A DNA stretch of 64,000 nucleotides from Phoma sp. XZ068 (GCA_004835665.1 RBKR01000021.1:992001-1056000); one strand, 5' to 3'; shown: positions 35,048 to 45,731, counted from the first letter of the stretch. Program-made: numbers and translations. Notes: a model not told the origin generated them from the letters alone.

Positions 35048-36130
35048 TTAAATTCGAAGATACGCTTTGTACATATTTACTGTCTCAATGACGGTGCTCT
35101 TCAATGGAACAAATTCTTTCCCTATCAGAGCCTTCGCCCTACCCGCATCGACCTTATACACACCGCCGTCGGGAAAACCAGCAATATTCCATGTATCTTT
35201 TGCAGCCAGCCTGTTGCGAAGTTCTGGAAAGTGTTCATAGATGATTTCCAGTATTTGTTTGTTGCAAACCTGCTCTGACGATGTAAGGAAAATTCGTTCA
35301 CCGGCAAACGCTTCGTTTTCTATAGCCATCACGTGCGCAAGAGCAGCATCCTTTATGTCAATCCATGCGTAAAGTGCAGTGGGGAGGACCTTACCATCAA
35401 GCAGACTGCCAAAAACCCCGTTAGAAGCATTCGGTGCATCTAGTGGATATCCCGGATACTGGATCATTGGCCCAAAGATACCAGGAGGTGTAAGGGTGGT
35501 CAGCGTGAAGGTTGGGTTTTCTCGATCCATGAATTCCCAAGCCGCACGCTCAGCAAATGTTTTGCTGCCACGATATCCATGAACCCAGCTGGAGTTGTCG
35601 AGTGCCTCTTCCCGTGTGATCGGATTCCAGTCCGATGCTGTGTACGTGTGCCCCGGCCATTCACCCTTTGAAGCGTCGATCAAAGCAGCAATAGACGAAA
35701 CATAGACCACACGCTTGACGGAAGGTGCAAAACGTGCTACAGAGGACAGCATGCCAGTAGTTCCAATGATGGCAGGATCCAGGAGTTCTTTTTGCACATT
35801 ATTGCAGCTTCGGACATTAGGGCTGGCTGTGTGAATAACTGCATCAAAGTGATGGTTGCCTTGGAATACTGAGTCGAATGAGCCGTGCTGTGCAACATCT
35901 GGCACAATGGCAAAGTCAAGCTGATCTCTCGAAAGGTTTGGATACAGAGCTTTGATACGACTGGCCTTTTCTTGGCTCCGAACCGTTGTGACTATGGTGT
36001 GGCTAATATGACGGCTATCAGCACGTGGGTGTGGCATCAAATTGGGCAGAGAGTTCTACCAGCGTTCAAGGAGGAGATCAAGGACATGGGCGGCCAGGAA
36101 TCCGTTTCCACCACTGAGGAGAACATGCAT
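35048..36130 (-). CDS. extended SDR reductase (GRE2/dihydroflavonol reductase type)
   Basis: Exons are 36130-36060 and 36002-35048, giving 341 aa. The first exon supplies the NADPH loop MHVLLSGGNGFLAAHVLDLL, where GGNGFLAAH replaces the usual GGTGFVGSH, and the join gives LERCHTIVTTVRSQEKA. The active-site pattern is HGYRGSKTFAERAAWEF (Tyr-x3-Lys), with the Ser in VVYVSSIAAL. TLTPPGIFGPM is the typical substrate-side motif. Yeast Gre2 and fungal ketoreductases of this group reduce ketones or aldehydes with NADPH. The gene is divergent from the 2-oxoglutarate oxygenase gene, with a perfect inverted repeat element between them. The role is probably reduction of a pathway carbonyl. Confidence 0.9.
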
Positions 36131-36707
36131 ACTGTGACTGTTGGTGTTGGTATGCAAACCGTGAATAAGGGTTCCCAAAACAAGAGAGTTGGTGCTGTGT
36201 ATGAGCTGAAATGTTCAATTGCAGTCTTGTAGCCGCTCTTTCAAAACACCATGCTCCCCCTTATGATACCAAAAATAATTGAACTGTTGGTGTGACCACA
36301 AGGTTTACTGTTCCAAGCTCTACGATAGACAATCAATACTCCGAGGGAGTAATTGAGCTTCCGCAAATTATTGGAGCAGTTTCAAGATCAGTCAATTGAT
36401 TGTGAGCATCGCCTCAGCCATGCTCGTGTCGATAGAGTCCACGCGTCACGCGCAAGAACGTGGTGTCCTGATTCTGGTTTGTTCTCGCAATGGTCGGAGT
36501 TTCTCTTGACTTGGCGTTCTGTTATGTTTGAATCATCCAATGCATCTATCTTGGTTCTGTTCGACAGCCACATAAAGACCACCAAGTGTGTTCAAGGCGA
36601 GTCAGCTCCTGCTAGAGAAAGCAAGCAAAGTACTCAACCATCTTTTGTTCATATCATATTTCTTTCCTAATTGCCGTTGCCTCTAGCCGCTACGCTCCCA
36701 GAAGAAC
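36131..36707. promoter_or_regulatory. divergent promoter, reductase and 2OG oxygenase
   Basis: A 577-bp region between divergent cluster genes contains the perfect inverted repeat TACTCC-N3-GGAGTA at 36337-36351. Confidence 0.55.
36337..36351. promoter_or_regulatory. perfect inverted repeat TACTCC-N3-GGAGTA
   Basis: The 15-mer TACTCCGAGGGAGTA is a two-fold symmetric site with 3-bp spacer. It embeds the CTCGGAGTA word found in the other cluster promoters. It fits a dimeric Zn2Cys6 binding site with CGG-like half-sites. Confidence 0.6.
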
Positions 36708-37823
36708 ATGGCACCCCCAGCCTTAATTCCCACTATTGATCTTGCGCCCTACCTGGCGGCGAATGCCACACCAGAAGCTAAAGAAAAAGTCGTTACGGCA
36801 ATATGCGATGCAGCCAGAACTTATGGATTCTTCAGTATCGTTAGTCACGGTATTCCTCTAGAAGACCAGAACACTGCTCTGGAATGCGCAAAGCGATTTT
36901 TTGATCTTCCCGTTGAGGAGAAAATGTCGGTTTTCATTGAAAATGCGATGGGAACGGCGAACCGCGGCTACGAAGTGTACAGAGGCCAGACTTCAGAGCC
37001 AGGCACACTCCCTGACATGAAGGAGGTGAGAGCTAATCTTGTGGCGACGCTCCTGCTATATCTAAATTATCATAGGGCTTTGTTATTGGTGCGGAAATTC
37101 CAAAGGATCATCCGGATGCCGGCACATTTTTGACAGGTCCAAACCAGTGGCCTAAGTCTTTGACACCAGAGGAGTTCGAGAAACCTGTTATGGAATATCG
37201 TAACAACCTCGTAAAGCTCGGCGAAAAGGTTCTCAGAATCCTTGCATTAGGTCTTCCTAAAGAGTGGAATTGTTCACCAGATGTTTTCGATGATTTTCTG
37301 ATCAACCCATCGGGAAACTTGAGATTGCTGCACTATCCACCTCAAGTTTCAACTGATCCTCGACAACTTGGAGGTAAGCTTGTACTCTGTTGTTAATAGG
37401 TGTCTTGAACCGGCTGACAAAATATTAGCTGGCGCTCATACAGACTTTGGTGGAATAACCTTTCTACTGCAACAACCTGGATCTAAGGGCCTTGAGGTTT
37501 GGTACCCTCCTACTGAAAGCTGGGTGCCTGTGCCAGTGACGGAAGGCTCCTATGTTGTTAACATTGGCGATCTTGTCGAGAAGTGGACTGGTGGTTACTA
37601 CCGCAGTGCTTTGCATCGAGTCATTAACTTTGGCGAAAAGCACCGTTATTCTGCTCCGTTCTTCTTGAACGGGAACATGAAGCTGAAGACAGAGTCCCTG
37701 GACGGATCTGGGCACAAGTTTGGTGTTCAGGAGCATTTTATGATGAGGTTGAAAAGATCTCTTGGAGAAGAGAAGAGCAAATTCCTTGAGAAGAGTCCAC
37801 CAACACCGGCAATCACGGTATGA
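36708..37823 (+). CDS. 2-oxoglutarate/Fe(II)-dependent oxygenase (IPNS-like)
   Basis: Exons are 36708-37025, 37076-37373 and 37429-37823, giving 336 aa. The N-terminal DIOX_N domain starts IPTIDLAPYL and has YGFFSIVSHGIP. In the double-stranded beta-helix the iron ligands are the His and Asp of GAHTDFGGITFLL and the His of ALHRVINF, and the 2-oxoglutarate Arg sits in HRYSAPFF. Such enzymes hydroxylate, desaturate, ring-expand or epoxidise in fungal secondary metabolism. The second splice junction falls inside the GAHTDFG motif and restores it exactly, which supports the model. The gene lies in the accessory cluster and shares a promoter with the GRE2-type reductase. Confidence 0.93.
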
Positions 37824-38702
37824 GTTTTCAACATGATCAGTGGTTAGTTTACATATCACATTACTATTTCTTCTGTGACGAAATAACAAGTATTATCCTG
37901 TCGCTTGACCGAGTAGATTTATGGTCTGTTGATCTAACCGGAATTCTGAACAGTTAGTAGGGTATTGGCGCAGGCCAAGATCTTGTACCAAACACGTTGT
38001 CCCTAATATGTAGCGACAAATATTGCGAGAAAAGCTAAACGTATCCGCTAAAATATAATATAAGGAGCGATATGATAGGTTTTTCACATAATACGCCGAG
38101 TTATTTGTGGACCCACGTGAAGTATACAGAACTATGAATAGTCGCCAGCAATGTAACATGCGTGAAAGAATTGGCAGGAAGCTATGTAAACCAACTCAGT
38201 ATAAGCCAAAAGCGCATATCTTAAGAGGTTTTGCATTTGTTAGATGTAGGCTTAATACCATTCCTAGTTTTGACGCTTGAAGTAATGTTTTCTATGCCGT
38301 ACAACACTTGCTTGGACTAGCACGATGCATATCCTCTGTATAGAGGGCGAATCTTACAAAAGTATTTTAAGTAAGTCCTAACCAAGCACTGAGTTTTCTG
38401 TTTGATAACCATGATTATTTGTAAAGCTGTTTACCCTGTTATGTTTTCCCCAGCATTGACGATGGTTCTCGCTTTTGTTTTTTCTATGTTAATGAGCACC
38501 TGGTATCTTACTCTTCGCATTGTTGTTTCTTATTTGTTTAGATAATTCAATTAAATTAGTCTATGTACGTCTAACATGTTTCTATGAACGCCTTCCTAAT
38601 ATTGGACCAGCCGCCACCACCCTTTTTGTTTTCACAGGAAGCAATTTAGAATTTATAAGAAGTCACTCAGGTCTTCCTTCCCTGGAGCTTAGTTTGGAAC
38701 AA
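37824..38702. other. AT-rich intergenic between convergent cluster genes
   Basis: About 0.9 kb of AT-rich DNA between the oxygenase and exporter 3' ends. No gene is seen. Short open frames have no motif. Confidence 0.5.
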
Positions 38703-40529
38703 CTAAGATGTCTTCGGTTTAGGCCTGACATCCTTCCAGCCCATCCAGCAACTTACAATAACACCTAGAACCGACATGCCGGTGCCAAAGTAAAAAGTTG
38801 TCCCCACACTGTTACTGTACGCCTGTAGTAGCCTTGGAAGTTCCTCCGAATTGACAAGAGCTCTCATTTGCGTTACCCCAGCTCTAATTATTTTAGCAGC
38901 ATCAACAGTAGGAACAAAACTGTTCAGGTTATCCTTCAACTCATTGGTAAAGATGGTTTGTCCGATGACTGTCAACAGGGCACCCCCTATTTGCTGAGAG
39001 AAAACAAAAGTCGCCAGGGCCAGTGGCACTTCGGTAGGCAGAAGGGAGCTTTGTAATGCAATCATTGGCTATGACTGTGTCAGCGCTCAAGGTTCTAACA
39101 CATATGTCGTTGCGGTGGACTTACCATTGGTAGTGCAAGGCCTCGACCCGTTCCAGAAATTAGTTGGTACCCTACTAGTTTTGCCATGGTCGTTGAAGGC
39201 GATAACGTTGTAAATAAACCAGATCCAATCGAGTTTAATGCTCCACCCACCAGGATGAAAGGCAAATAGTAGCCGTACTTTTGCACTGGGTTGTCATCAG
39301 TATTTCGTACGTTGGCCTGAAGAAGGTACCTTACCAAGTTTTCCGCCTAAAATAGTGAATACAACTTGCGTCAGAATTGTCGGTAGGAACTTGTAACCAC
39401 TCTGGAATGGCGTGTCGGCCTTGACTCCTTGAAAATATAGAGGCAAGTAGTATGCGGTCACAAAGACCGTACCCGAGATGATAAAGATGGTTGCGCAACT
39501 TGACCAGACGATCTGTCTGCCCAACATCGAGAAAGGTATCAAGGCAGTGGCACCCTTGCGATAGTTCCAGAAACAGAAGATCGCAAACATAGCACCGGTT
39601 CCGCAGAATAGGCCAATAACTTCTTGGCTGTTCCAGGCGAAGCGATTTCCGCCGAAGTCTAGGATGAGGAAAAGCATAATTGCTGCGGGTCCAAAGAGGC
39701 CAAACCCGATTAGATCGAATTCTTGCATAGGGTGTCTCAATACCTCCTTCCAGTGGGGCTTGGCAATATGCTCAGGAATATTCAAGTAGAAAAGTGCGGC
39801 GAAAACCACAGCACCGGCAGGAAGATTGATGTAGAAACCTGTAGCTCGTCAGTGGAGGAGAGGAAAATGAGGAATCGCGAACATACACCAGCGCCACGAT
39901 ATAAATTCAGTGATGGCTCCCCCAATGAGCGGTCCACATGCAGCACCAAGATTTCCAACTTTGTGTGTTAGCAAACGCCAGTGGATTTTAGCTTACTAAT
40001 CACTTACAAGCCATAAAGAATCCGAGCATGCTAGGTCGTCGCTCAGGGGGAATAGAGGCGTGGATCATCGTGAATCCCCCGTTCATAAGGCCAGCTCCTC
40101 CGAGTCCGGCGATGAATCGTCCGAGAATCAACATGACCGATGATTGCGCTGCACCACAGATCGCAGAACCAATATTGAAGATTGCGAAGAAAGAAAGGAA
40201 AAGTACCTTTGAATTAAATCGAGCGTACATCTTACCAGTGAGAGGTTGGAACGAAGCACTAACATGCGGGTTAGTAGAGTTATCGTTATTTGGAGAGCAC
40301 CAACATACGCGCATAACTGGTACGCCGCTCCATACCAACCCACATCCAGAAGAGAATTAAACTCATCGGTGATGTGTGGAATAGCCTAAACACAAAGTCA
40401 ATTTGCTTACAGTTTGTACTAAAGGGAAGCTCAACGTACCGTAGACAGAATCGACAGATCCAGCATCATGAGAAAATAAACAACCGTCATTGAAATCAGA
40501 AAGGCCCACCTAGAGATTTGTGGTAACAT
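38703..40529 (-). CDS. DHA2-type MFS exporter (14 TM); may be fused to the upstream monooxygenase
   Basis: Exons are 40529 or 40509 to 40440, 40385-40309, 40258-40008, 39958-39887, 39838-39335, 39285-39125 and 39068-38703. As a separate gene starting at the ATG 40529 (MLPQISRW) it has 506 aa. Hallmarks are VYFLMMLDLSILSTAIPHITDEF in TM1, DVGWYGAAYQL, FQPLTGKMY, the motif C-like AGLGGAGLMNGG, FYINLPAG between TM6 and TM7, and a C-terminal Lys/Pro tail. DHA2 proteins are drug:H+ antiporters, often the efflux pump of a toxin or metabolite cluster. The free start would leave only seven residues before TM1, far shorter than the usual 40-70. The alternative is splicing to the monooxygenase gene, discussed in the findings. 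Confidence 0.85.
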
Positions 40530-40634
40530 ATCAGCATAGTCCAATCCAAATAGACGGCTGACTCAAGACGTTCGTACACTGCTTTGGTCTGTTTTGCCAA
40601 ACAACGCTGGACGTGGAATCTCGTTTGACTGCAC

Positions 40635-42112
40635 TTACATAGGGAAGCCTTGAAGAAATGAAGGCACTGCATGTTCAATAACAAGTGATTCTTCAAGGTC
40701 GAAGTCCTTTTTGCTTGTAGCAAACGAAGGTGTTTCCTTCATAATCTTTCCGAACTGGTCCACTGCGTCATCCACCATAATGTCAATATTGTATTCCCAG
40801 ATCTTATGAGAACGGCTATGAATCTCATGAGCTATTCTTTCGTGATTGGAGGCGCATTCTGGGTTTTGGAACTCATAAATCTCACCAATGACTCGGCTAG
40901 TGTTCATGATCCATTGCGAGCGCTCGTAGCGAACATCATTGTATACTTGAAGGGCAGCACGGATAGCTGAAGGACGGTTTATAATGGCTTTCTCGACTGC
41001 ATTCTGCAAAAGTAAGACAAGAGCGAGGCAGTCCTCTATGCCAGATCCTGCGCCGGCACCGTGGTGGGGTGAGGAAGCATGCGCAGCATCGCCCGCGAGG
41101 CAAAGACGGCCGTTGACGTACGAGGGCACGGGTTGCTCGTACGTGTCAAAGACGGCCCATTTTTCAAGATTTTCAGGTAGCAACTCCATCAAGTTTCGGA
41201 CCACAGGACTAAATGTCGAGAAAGCTTTTGCTGCCTCGGACTTGGTAGCTGGAACGACGAATTTTCCGTCTGGTGCTTTCCAATCATCGGCGTCTGTGAC
41301 GAAAGCAACCACGTTCAAGACTTTGTTGTTTGCCACTGGAAAGGTCAAGGCGTGAGCACCAGGACCACAGTGCATGACACGGTTTGATGTCTTAAAGACT
41401 CCGAGAGCGGCGCGAGCTTTGTCCATTGGAATAAGGCTCCGGATGGCGTACTTGTGGCTATAAGAAGGTTTGCACGAGGGATGATCGGGTCCAAGTATTA
41501 ATTCCCTCATTTTTGAATGGATGCCGTCACAACCGATCACTGTCGTTGGTCAGCGCGTGCTTTGCTGGAGGCTCTGTATCATTTACCAACATCAGCCAGT
41601 GCCGTCGAACCATCTCGGAATGACAGAAGTATCTCCTCAGTCTCTTCATTTTCTGTCGTGGAGATAAGGTCTTTATCGAGCTGGATGCATTCCGGTGGTA
41701 TCAGTTTTATCATCTCATCCATGAAGTCGGGTCTTCGACATCCTTCAAATCCGCGCTCACCCAGATACAATTTAAGAATTGTCTCCTCGTGCTCTGGATT
41801 CTGATCACTGTGGTTATACCCATCCATATAGTAAAAGTAGTCCTCGTCATTCTGCGCGGCCACATTGCGGAATGCGGCGTGGAGGGCTGGGTTCAGCGCC
41901 ATCATGGCCCGTTCGGCGTTGGGAGTGAAGCCGATCCCGGCACCGATCTCACGAAAGGTATGGGCTCGTTCGTATATCCTAAATCTGATGTTTCGATGAA
42001 GGAGACCGATGGCGAGAGCCAGCCCAGTGATTCCGCCGCCGATGATGGCAACCTCGAACCGGTTGTCCTCGGAGGCGTCCACGACCTCGACTTTGGTTGT
42101 GGATTTGTCCAT
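40635..42112 (-). CDS. group A FAD monooxygenase (salicylate hydroxylase type)
   Basis: Exons are 42112-41587 and 41539-40635, giving 476 aa when ended at the in-frame TAA. The dinucleotide-binding loop is VAIIGGGITGLALAIGLL (GxGxxG), REIGAGIGFTPNA follows, the DG motif is VIGCDGIHSKMREL, and the FAD ribityl motif is LCLAGDAAHASSPHHGAGAG. Enzymes of this class hydroxylate aromatic or enolic substrates with NAD(P)H and O2. The TAA overlaps a canonical donor (CCTAT-GTAAGT). Using that donor continues the frame into TM1 of the next gene. The gene is divergent from the acyltransferase, with several CGGAG elements between them. Confidence 0.92.
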
Positions 42113-42583
42113 TCTGTTGCTTTCTGTGGTGTCGTAAGACTGCTGCGAAAGATTTAGTCGAGACCGTTCGATAACAGTATAGGTTAACGGGTGTGTGGGA
42201 GGCTACTTACCCTCCTGCGCGTACGCACACGCTCCGTTTGCCCCACGGAGCTATACCGTAGTCAGATACTCCGAGGGCCAAGCTGGAAGCAATTTCGGGG
42301 CTATCGTAAACTATAGGCATCAATTCAGGGTGGAAATGAAACGGTGTAATTTGTCATAGCTGAAAATAGAGGTCTAAAGTCCGCGGGGGATCCGGAGCTC
42401 GGAGTTTCTTCAAAGTCAAGCAGTGGTCAGGCACTTTAGCGTGATGCACTGTTCACTGACCGGGACACAGAACCAGCAACGAGTTTCGTCGTCGCTGGAT
42501 TTGATTAGAAGTCATTGTACCTTCTATAATACGATATATCAAAACTCAACAACTCGACTTTATTCATTCCTTGCATCGTCAGC
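42113..42583. promoter_or_regulatory. divergent promoter, monooxygenase and acyltransferase
   Basis: A 471-bp region with clustered CGGAG words: the inverted repeat GCTCCGT-N7-ACGGAGC at 42231-42251, TACTCCGAG at 42267-42275, and CCGGAGCTCGGAGTTTC at 42392-42408. Confidence 0.6.
42231..42251. promoter_or_regulatory. inverted repeat GCTCCGT-N7-ACGGAGC
   Basis: Two 7-bp arms are perfectly complementary with a 7-bp spacer. Each contains a CGGAG word. The element lies about 120 bp upstream of the monooxygenase start. Confidence 0.55.
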
Positions 42584-43957
42584 ATGTCCGGCTTACCTCG
42601 TGGCGTCGATGTCCTTGGACAGTTTCCTCAACTTAAAACATACAACCATGGTGTTGCTCTATTTCCCTGGCGCGATGACCTCACGCAAGAAATAGTTATC
42701 TCTGCGCTTCGAGAGGCAACTGGCAAAATTCTCGATGCCATTCCCTGGCTCACTGGACAAGTTGTCCACTCAAACAGCGAAGACGGAACTTCAGGCACAA
42801 TCCGCGTCGAACCATGGCCTGCAGGAGTACCCCCTCATGGCCTACTCAAGATAAAAGACGCCACTGATCTCTTACCATCATATCCTGAGATGTGTGCTGC
42901 CAACGCACCATTCTACATGCTCGACGGGAAGGTACTTTGCCCATACCCCGGATTTCCAGAAAGATACGACACTGCAGTCATTGGACCTGCGCCACCAGCT
43001 ATGATTCAAGTCACGTTTGTGAAAGGTGGCTTTCTTCTGACCTACACCAATCAACACAATGTCGTTGACGGCACTGGCCTCTTCACTATCATTACCCTCC
43101 TCTCCGCTGCTCTTCGTGGCGAATCTTTTCCAGAAGATATTATTGCTGCCGCAAACCAAGATCCTGCCGATATTATTCGTCTTATGGATCCATTTGAGCC
43201 CATGCTCGACCACAGCTGGCTTCTCAAACCGGATCCGGCCCCTGAGTTTGTGCCCGCCCGCCCCGGTGGACGGTGGCAGAACTTTCTCTTCCGCAAGGAA
43301 GCGCTCTCCGAAGTCAAGAAAGAGGCTGAAAACCCTATTGGATATGATCCGGATGTCCCTTTCATATCACCCAACGATGCTATATGCGCACTGTTTTGGA
43401 AGGCTCTGGCTTCCGTAAGGATAAAAACGGGACTGGCTCCTTCGACTGTATCAAAATTCAATCGCGCTATCGATACTCGACCAGTTCTTGGTGTTTCACC
43501 AGGATATCTTGGGCAGATGGTGTACATATCTCCCTCGCGCCTTACCTTTCAGGAACTCGTTGACTTGCCACTCTCTACTGTTACGACTCGTCTTCGCAAG
43601 GATCTCGATGACGTGAACAACGACTTCTCAGCTCGATCTTATGCAACCTTCGTTGACTCGGTTGATGACAAAATGCAGCTATTGTACTCTGGAGGAATGA
43701 ACCTACAAACAGATGTTGGCCATTCATCGATGATGAATGCAAAAGTCAATGGATTCGATTACGGTATTTTAGGAAAGTCTGACTTCGGACGTCGTCCTCA
43801 TTTGGGATTAACAGTCAACACTTTTTATATCTATCCTCAAGAGGCAAACGGAGACTACTTGATCCTAGTTTGCTTGCCAGATATGGAGTTGAAAGGCTTG
43901 ATGGAACACCCTGAATGGAGTCAGTGTACGTACGTAATTGAGGAGAAGTATGTATAA
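42584..43957 (+). CDS. BAHD-type acyltransferase (trichothecene 3-O-acetyltransferase-like)
   Basis: An intronless 457-aa protein begins MSGLPRGVDVLGQFPQLKTY. The catalytic HxxxD motif is NQHNVVDGTGLF, placed near residue 165 as in the family. The second family motif, usually DFGWG, reads DFGRRP in this protein (KSDFGRRPHLGL), a departure in the structural motif behind the acyl-CoA site. SPNDAICALFWKALA is the conserved middle helix. Enzymes of this type move an acetyl or longer acyl group from CoA to a hydroxyl, and in fungi often protect or finish a metabolite (Tri101 acetylates trichothecenes). No trichodiene synthase is present, so a trichothecene link is not supported. It is probably a tailoring step of the cluster. 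Confidence 0.9.
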   Translation: MSGLPRGVDVLGQFPQLKTYNHGVALFPWRDDLTQEIVISALREATGKILDAIPWLTGQVVHSNSEDGTSGTIRVEPWPAGVPPHGLLKIKDATDLLPSYPEMCAANAPFYMLDGKVLCPYPGFPERYDTAVIGPAPPAMIQVTFVKGGFLLTYTNQHNVVDGTGLFTIITLLSAALRGESFPEDIIAAANQDPADIIRLMDPFEPMLDHSWLLKPDPAPEFVPARPGGRWQNFLFRKEALSEVKKEAENPIGYDPDVPFISPNDAICALFWKALASVRIKTGLAPSTVSKFNRAIDTRPVLGVSPGYLGQMVYISPSRLTFQELVDLPLSTVTTRLRKDLDDVNNDFSARSYATFVDSVDDKMQLLYSGGMNLQTDVGHSSMMNAKVNGFDYGILGKSDFGRRPHLGLTVNTFYIYPQEANGDYLILVCLPDMELKGLMEHPEWSQCTYVIEEKYV

Positions 43958-44469
43958 GGGAATCTGTTAAGATTAGACGCATTTGCTATGCACAGGGCTA
44001 CAGAACACCATACTGCAAGCATCTGCTTGGATACTTCTAACATAACTGCATTGTAAGATATGATCGCTTTTCTGAGACTGGTAAGACCTATCCTCTGGTC
44101 TATAGACAATACCACCCGCAGCTGCGCGCTGCCCCTTGTTTGGGAGAGCATTTGTGAAATAGACAAGCGCATCGCTATCGTGAAGCGAGGGACGAAACGT
44201 ATTATTTACAAGCTGCTTTGCATGAGCTTGAACATGGAAGTGGATTCAACATTGAAAAACGCCTGTTCTTCCTGAACGATCAAGTCTTCAAGCATCCATA
44301 AGGTATCAATTTGCAAGAGGGAAGGACTAACTCTATTTGGTCGTTACTGGCTCAGTTTTTAGCTCCCAGCAATGATCGTTTTGTATTGTTTCAATTTATT
44401 ATAGAAATTTTCAATAAACACATCAAATGCACTCCTGCCCATGTACTAGACCATGTCTTAATCGCTCCA
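43958..44469. other. intergenic between convergent genes
   Basis: About 0.5 kb of AT-rich sequence with no gene seen. Confidence 0.5.
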
Positions 44470-45731
44470 TCAAGTTGTCGCAAATGCATCGTCTGCAGAA
44501 TTGTTGCTCGCCATACTGGTTGGAGCAACCCATTTTTCAGAATCACCTAATCTATCAGCAGTAAGGCCAGCAGATCCTGGATTGGGCATTCCTGCTTCGA
44601 GTTGTCGTGCATAGCTGACTGCCCTAAGTCGTTCAGCCTCTCTAGGAGTAAGACGTAACTAAGCCCTTGTTAGTTGGAACTGTATTAAGAAGGGTCCTGA
44701 ACTGACGTAAACCTCAACCCCCAACGCATGCATATTAAAGGCAAGCCATAATGCTGCTCCAAAGCTTATGTTCAGCGCTGCCCCAACATTTGCTGAAGAT
44801 CCACCGGAAAAGCTTGCAGATACAACAGCTACTTGCTCCGGGTTACTACCATCTGCATACGATGCGCATGCCGGATAGCCTTCTACTAAAAGTATGAGTG
44901 ATTTGTCGGTCAAAGTTGAAACAATCTTTGCGCAAGACCAAGCTGTATAGTAGCCCCGGTCCGATGAGATTACCGCAGCAAGTATCATGATGAGTCGGGA
45001 GGTTATAATTGAGCCAGCCTGCCCAATAGTCAGTTGATGCACTCAAACTTTGATGATGTGAAAGGGGTGCACAAACATAGAACCATCCGCGAAGCATCCA
45101 TGCACGGTGCTGCTCAATCTGCAATCTCTTGACGTTTACCCACGATAGCACAAAACAGATAAGGACACCAATGCCAACAAAGCCACACCAGGCCTGAACG
45201 TCTATAGACCCACCAAGTGCGCGACGGGCGATCATGAAAACCCCAACAAGGCTAATGACGTAGAGCACCATGGCCAAATACCCACATACCCGATGAACTA
45301 CAATCCATCGTTGTCGAATGAATGGGGTGAACTGGAACACTGCGAGGACAGACGCCGGGAAAATGCCTGCAAGATGTAGTAAAATACCAATCTTGTATCT
45401 TGAGAAGTTCAAGTAATAGTAGCACTCTCCAGGCGCTGCACCATTGCCATTGTTCCGAGCCTCAGCTGGGCAGTATTGGCCGTTGAAGTCTAGGTACATG
45501 ACGCGGGCGAGGACGACTATTATTGTAAGTGTCAGCGGAAAAGCAACAACAATTTGCAAATTTTGAAAGAGAAAAAAAAAACGAAACGAGCAACCACTTA
45601 CAGCCAAGCATCGCGCCACCGAAGATAAACCATAATACGAAGTTGTAGGCTTTCTTGAACCCAGTGGGATTGTAGAACTTTCTGGACAAGGTACTCGGAA
45701 ATTCCTTGGTAGTACGAGTAGAAATGGCCAT
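44470..45731 (-). CDS. multi-pass membrane protein, DUF2306 type
   Basis: Exons are 45731-45602, 45516-45077, 45018-44707 and 44658-44470, giving 356 aa. At least seven hydrophobic helices can be seen. The family pattern is ILLHLAGIFPASVLAVFQFTP, IRQRWIVVHRVCGYLAMVLY, and IEQHRAWMLRGWFY in a loop with two conserved His. DUF2306 proteins occur repeatedly in fungal metabolite clusters and resemble cytochrome b561-like membrane folds. Their reaction is not established. Its position at the right edge of the cluster and a CGGAGTC word about 255 bp upstream suggest membership. Splice sites restore frame at all three junctions. Confidence 0.82.

Noticed and set aside
40302..40308. Short CGG/CCG pairs elsewhere as further GAL4-type sites.
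   Set aside because: Other CGG/CCG pairs I checked by eye did not have the 11-bp spacing; only the two in 10815-10976 are exact.
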